Origin: CAWIXB01 sp963839955
GTDB lineage: Bacteria; Actinomycetota; Actinomycetes; JACCUZ01
Reading direction: 5' to 3'
DNA length: 64,000 nucleotides
NCBI GenBank assembly: GCA_963839955.1
Contig: CAWIXB010000001.1
Location: 3,100,001 to 3,164,000, forward strand
Part shown: piece after piece, positions 61,476 to 64,000 of the stretch
Position numbering within the stretch: the stretch's first letter is position 1
Layout: each line of letters starts with the position of its first letter
The notes under the pieces: generated by a model
Database searches by the model: none
What the model saw: the letters and a program-made list of their open reading frames with translations, nothing else
Told to the model about the DNA's origin: nothing
Position numbers and translations under genes: made by a program

Positions 61476-61822
61476 CACGAGTCCTCCGGCGGGTCCAGAT
61501 GGCTGGCGACGAGGAACAGGTCGTCGGCGCCTGCGAGCCGCATCGCCTTTTCGAGCCGCTCGGGGGCGACGTGGGTGGTGCCGTGCTCCTCGGTGATGCG
61601 GTCGGCGAGTGCGTCGATCGAGGCGCTTTCGAAGAACGCCCGCAACGACACCTCACCGCCGACGACCTCGGACAACGAGGCAACCAGCTGGGCGGCGAGC
61701 AGCGAGGAGCCGCCCAGCTCGAAGAAGTCGGCGTCAGCAGCGACGTGCTCCAGGTCGAAGGCTCTGGCCCACAGCTCCTGCATCGCCGCAACCAGGGGTA
61801 CGCCGTCACCGTGCGCGCTCAT
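61472..61822 (-). CDS. Free-standing peptidyl carrier protein
   Basis: A 116-residue carrier protein. The phosphopantetheine serine is in DFFELGGSSLLAAQL. About 40 extra residues follow the four-helix core (ERLEKAMRLAGADDLFLVASHLDPPEDSW), perhaps a docking tail. It follows an NRPS that ends in a C domain, so it may be the acceptor for that C domain in trans. ATG 61822 shares one base with the upstream stop. Confidence 0.87.
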   Translation of the reverse strand: MSAHGDGVPLVAAMQELWARAFDLEHVAADADFFELGGSSLLAAQLVASLSEVVGGEVSLRAFFESASIDALADRITEEHGTTHVAPERLEKAMRLAGADDLFLVASHLDPPEDSW

Positions 61823-64000
61823 CAGCGGCCACCGTCCCCGACCGAGGTCGAGCCAGGAACGACGTCGGAGAGCCTGAGCCCCACGTCACGCGTGGCATCG
61901 CGCAGGACTGCGGCGTAGTCGTCCAGCAACGACTGGACCGTGCTTTGCTCGAACAGGCGCCTGGAGTAGTCGACCACCAGCGAGAGCTCGTCACCCCGGG
62001 GCGCGGCCATGAAAGCCAGGTCGAGACCTACCCGGGTCGTCGGGAGGTCGCGGACCGGACCGATCTCGAGCCCGGGACCGGAGAGCCCCTCGCTGGGATC
62101 CCGGTCGAGGGTGAACGCAGCCCCGAACAGGGGTGTGGCCCCGGCTACGCGCTCGTGCGCGCGCACCTCTTCTACGGCGAGGTGGAACGGCATCTGCTCG
62201 TGGTCGTGCGCCTCGATGCAGGCCGCGGACGTTCGCGCCAGCATCTCCTCGAACGTCGGGTTGCCCGACACATCGACGCGCAGCCCGATCATGTTCACGA
62301 AGTAGCCGACCAGGTGTTCCGTCCCGGGCAGCCGACGGTTGGCGAACGGTGTGCCGACGCACAAGTCCTCGCCACCTGTAGCCCCACGAAGCATCGCGAA
62401 GAACGCCGCGAGCAGGACCGCGAACGGGGTCGTCCCGGCGTCCGATGCGGTGCGCCGGACGTCGCTCATCACCCCAGCGGGGAGCGTCGCGAAGAGCGTG
62501 CTCCCGGCGAAGTCGTGGTCGGGTCTGCGGGCATGGTCGTAGGGCAGCGGGGCCGGCTCCAGGCCGGCCAGCGCACGGCGCCAGTAGTCGCGCAGACGGC
62601 GACCCTCCTGTCCACGCATCGCGGTCCACTGGTCCACCGCGTAGTCCTGGTAGCTCAACGCGAGCGGCGGCAGGGCGGGCGCGGCCGGGTCGGCGAGGTG
62701 CCGGTAGGCAGCCATCAGGTCGCGGAGGAAGACTCGCTCCGACCAATGGTCCATGACGAGGTGATGGGCGACGAGCAGGAACAGCGCACGGTCCGGCTCC
62801 AGCCGGAAGCACACCGCCTTGGCCGGTGCCCCGGACTCGATGTCCACGCCCTCCTCGGTGATGACCTGACAGGCCTCCCACGCGACCAAGCCGCGCTCGT
62901 CGGCGCTGTCACCGACCGGGTCGATCACCGTGAGCACGTCATCCGGTACGTCGGCGAGGACCTGCACCGGCTGCCCGCCGGACGTGACGAACGCGGTGCG
63001 CAGCGGCTCGTGCCTGGTGACGACCTCGCGCACCGCGTCCCCAAGGATCGCGATGTCGAGCTCACCCTTGAGCTCGCACACGACGGCGGACATGTACAGC
63101 GCCGGCGCATCGGTGGCAACACGCGTCAGGAACCACAGTCCCTGCTGGGTCAGCGAGAGCGGGGCGGCGTCTGCCAGCCCGGTGCGCTCGTGCAGCGTTT
63201 CCGACACCAGCTCGCGGCGGCGGCGCAGCTGGTCGTCGCGGGTCCCTGGTGTCGGTGCCGCGGTGCTCATCCGCGACTCCACCAGCCGCGCCAGCTCGTG
63301 GAGGCGCGAGTTCCGGTAGATCTCGGACAGCTCCAGGTCGATCCCCAGCTCCTCGGTCAGCTCGGTGGCGAGGCGGACGACCTGCAAGGAATCCCCGCCG
63401 AGGTCGAAGAAGTCGGCTGACGCGGGAACCGGCTCCACATCGAGCACCCGGGACCAGATTCCGGCGAGCGAGGCCTCAGCGGGCGAACGAGGTGCGTCGA
63501 AGGGGAGCTGCTCTGCCGGTGGAGGAGTGCCGAGTGCGCGCCGGTCCGTCTTGCCGTTGGCGTTGAGCGGGAGTCCCTCCTGAAGGATCACGAACCTGGC
63601 CGGGACCATGAACGAGGGCAGACGTTCGGCCAGGAATGCGCGCAGGTCCGCGAGGTCGAGGTCGCCACGAGCCGCCACGTGGCACACGAGATGGGTCTGT
63701 CCGGTCGAAGCTGCGGCGGCCGCCGTCACCACAGCCTGGGCGACCTCCGGGTGCATCTCCACGAAGGTCTCGACCTCTCCGGGGTTCACCCGGGCGCCGT
63801 GCACCTTGATGAGACCGGCCTCGCGACCCAGGAACTCCAGGTTGCCGTCCTCCAGGAATCGCGCGAGGTCGCCGGTGCGGTACAGCCGGGCGCCGGGGGG
63901 ACCACCCGGAGAGGGCACGAACCGGTCTGCGGTGGCTCCGGCGGCCGCGAGATAGCCCCGGGCGAGCGAGACCCCACCGACATAGACCTCGCCCGGAAGA
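61822..64000 (-). CDS. NRPS, A(partial)-PCP-C, 5' part beyond window
   Basis: The frame is open through the right edge; at least 726 residues are visible. It starts inside an A domain just at core A6 (LPGEVYVGGVSLARGYL), then A7 YRTGDL, A8 (GREAGLIKVHGARVNPGEVE) and A10 LPLNANGKTDRRAL. The PCP has FFDLGGDSLQVVRL, followed by a C domain (~290-725) with VAHHLVMDHWSERVF, so the HHxxxDG motif has His in place of Gly. The protein ends soon after the C domain with no further A domain. The specificity part of the A domain is outside the window. Confidence 0.9.
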   Translation of the reverse strand, partial: LPGEVYVGGVSLARGYLAAAGATADRFVPSPGGPPGARLYRTGDLARFLEDGNLEFLGREAGLIKVHGARVNPGEVETFVEMHPEVAQAVVTAAAAASTGQTHLVCHVAARGDLDLADLRAFLAERLPSFMVPARFVILQEGLPLNANGKTDRRALGTPPPAEQLPFDAPRSPAEASLAGIWSRVLDVEPVPASADFFDLGGDSLQVVRLATELTEELGIDLELSEIYRNSRLHELARLVESRMSTAAPTPGTRDDQLRRRRELVSETLHERTGLADAAPLSLTQQGLWFLTRVATDAPALYMSAVVCELKGELDIAILGDAVREVVTRHEPLRTAFVTSGGQPVQVLADVPDDVLTVIDPVGDSADERGLVAWEACQVITEEGVDIESGAPAKAVCFRLEPDRALFLLVAHHLVMDHWSERVFLRDLMAAYRHLADPAAPALPPLALSYQDYAVDQWTAMRGQEGRRLRDYWRRALAGLEPAPLPYDHARRPDHDFAGSTLFATLPAGVMSDVRRTASDAGTTPFAVLLAAFFAMLRGATGGEDLCVGTPFANRRLPGTEHLVGYFVNMIGLRVDVSGNPTFEEMLARTSAACIEAHDHEQMPFHLAVEEVRAHERVAGATPLFGAAFTLDRDPSEGLSGPGLEIGPVRDLPTTRVGLDLAFMAAPRGDELSLVVDYSRRLFEQSTVQSLLDDYAAVLRDATRDVGLRLSDVVPGSTSVGDGGR

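Noticed and set aside
30856..64000. Search for an MbtH-like protein, transposases, integrases, att sites, tRNA genes and a pathway regulator in the cluster.
   Set aside because: None was recognised. MbtH or a regulator may lie beyond the right edge.

Overview
The window is high-GC actinobacterial DNA, most like Nocardioides or another Nocardioidaceae/Propionibacteriales genome. This rests on GTG starts, tight GTGA/ATGA overlaps, a bldM-guaB-guaB3-choD-like block that also occurs in other Actinobacteria, a His-tailed GroEL under tandem CIRCE operators, and actinobacterial RDQ-repeat GGDEF proteins. The genus is an inference; no rRNA or tRNA gene was seen.

Bases 1-30,650 are mostly chromosomal core. 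In order: the end of a DUF2237 gene; a large PAS/GGDEF/EAL c-di-GMP protein with a repeat-rich tail; guaA; a heterodimeric ABC exporter; a secreted subtilisin-like protease; an SseB-like protein, a glycolipid-binding-like protein and a TfoX-like protein; a membrane GGDEF-EAL protein; a DUF2461 protein; an SDR; a ChoD-like GMC oxidoreductase overlapping a GabD2-like aldehyde dehydrogenase; guaB3 and guaB; a BldM-type regulator; a MerR-type regulator carrying the B12-photoreceptor signature; groEL and groES behind two CIRCE elements; a GAF-GGDEF diguanylate cyclase; a THUMP-like methyltransferase; and a nucleoside hydrolase.

Bases ~30,800-64,000 form a nonribosomal peptide gene cluster that runs off the right edge. 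It has five transcription blocks. (1) 30.9-34.4 kb (+): an MppP-like PLP arginine oxidase, a YcaQ/AlkZ-type DNA glycosylase and an isocitrate/isopropylmalate-type dehydrogenase. (2) 41.4-34.3 kb (-): a free A-PCP didomain, a fused LeuD-LeuC hydro-lyase, a homocitrate/isopropylmalate synthase-like enzyme, an epoxide hydrolase and a P450. (3) 41.6-45.0 kb (+): a second P450, a type II thioesterase with a Cys nucleophile and an amidohydrolase. (4) 47.2-45.0 kb (-): an MppJ/MrsA-like ketoacid methyltransferase and an aminotransferase. (5) 47.4-52.9 kb (+): VioD-like capreomycidine synthase, VioC-like arginine hydroxylase, an aminotransferase, a hydroxyacid dehydrogenase and an ATP-grasp ligase. 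The assembly line lies on the minus strand from the right edge to 52.9 kb: A-PCP-C (open at the edge), a free PCP, a type II thioesterase, C-A-PCP-C-A-PCP-TE, and a phosphopantetheinyl transferase.

Read together, the cluster probably makes a peptide built on arginine-derived residues. VioC plus VioD would give capreomycidine. MppP, the methyltransferase and the aminotransferases would act on 2-keto-arginine-like acids. A dedicated three-enzyme ketoacid elongation set would supply a homologated amino acid. The A-PCP/P450/TEII trio resembles known carrier-bound beta-hydroxylation systems, and the embedded DNA glycosylase hints at self-protection against a DNA-reactive product. I do not recognise this combination as a known pathway. 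The two adenylation modules of the main NRPS share a perfect 841-bp repeat of foreign codon style, which points to recent recombination. There is no gene-free stretch longer than about 300 bases.
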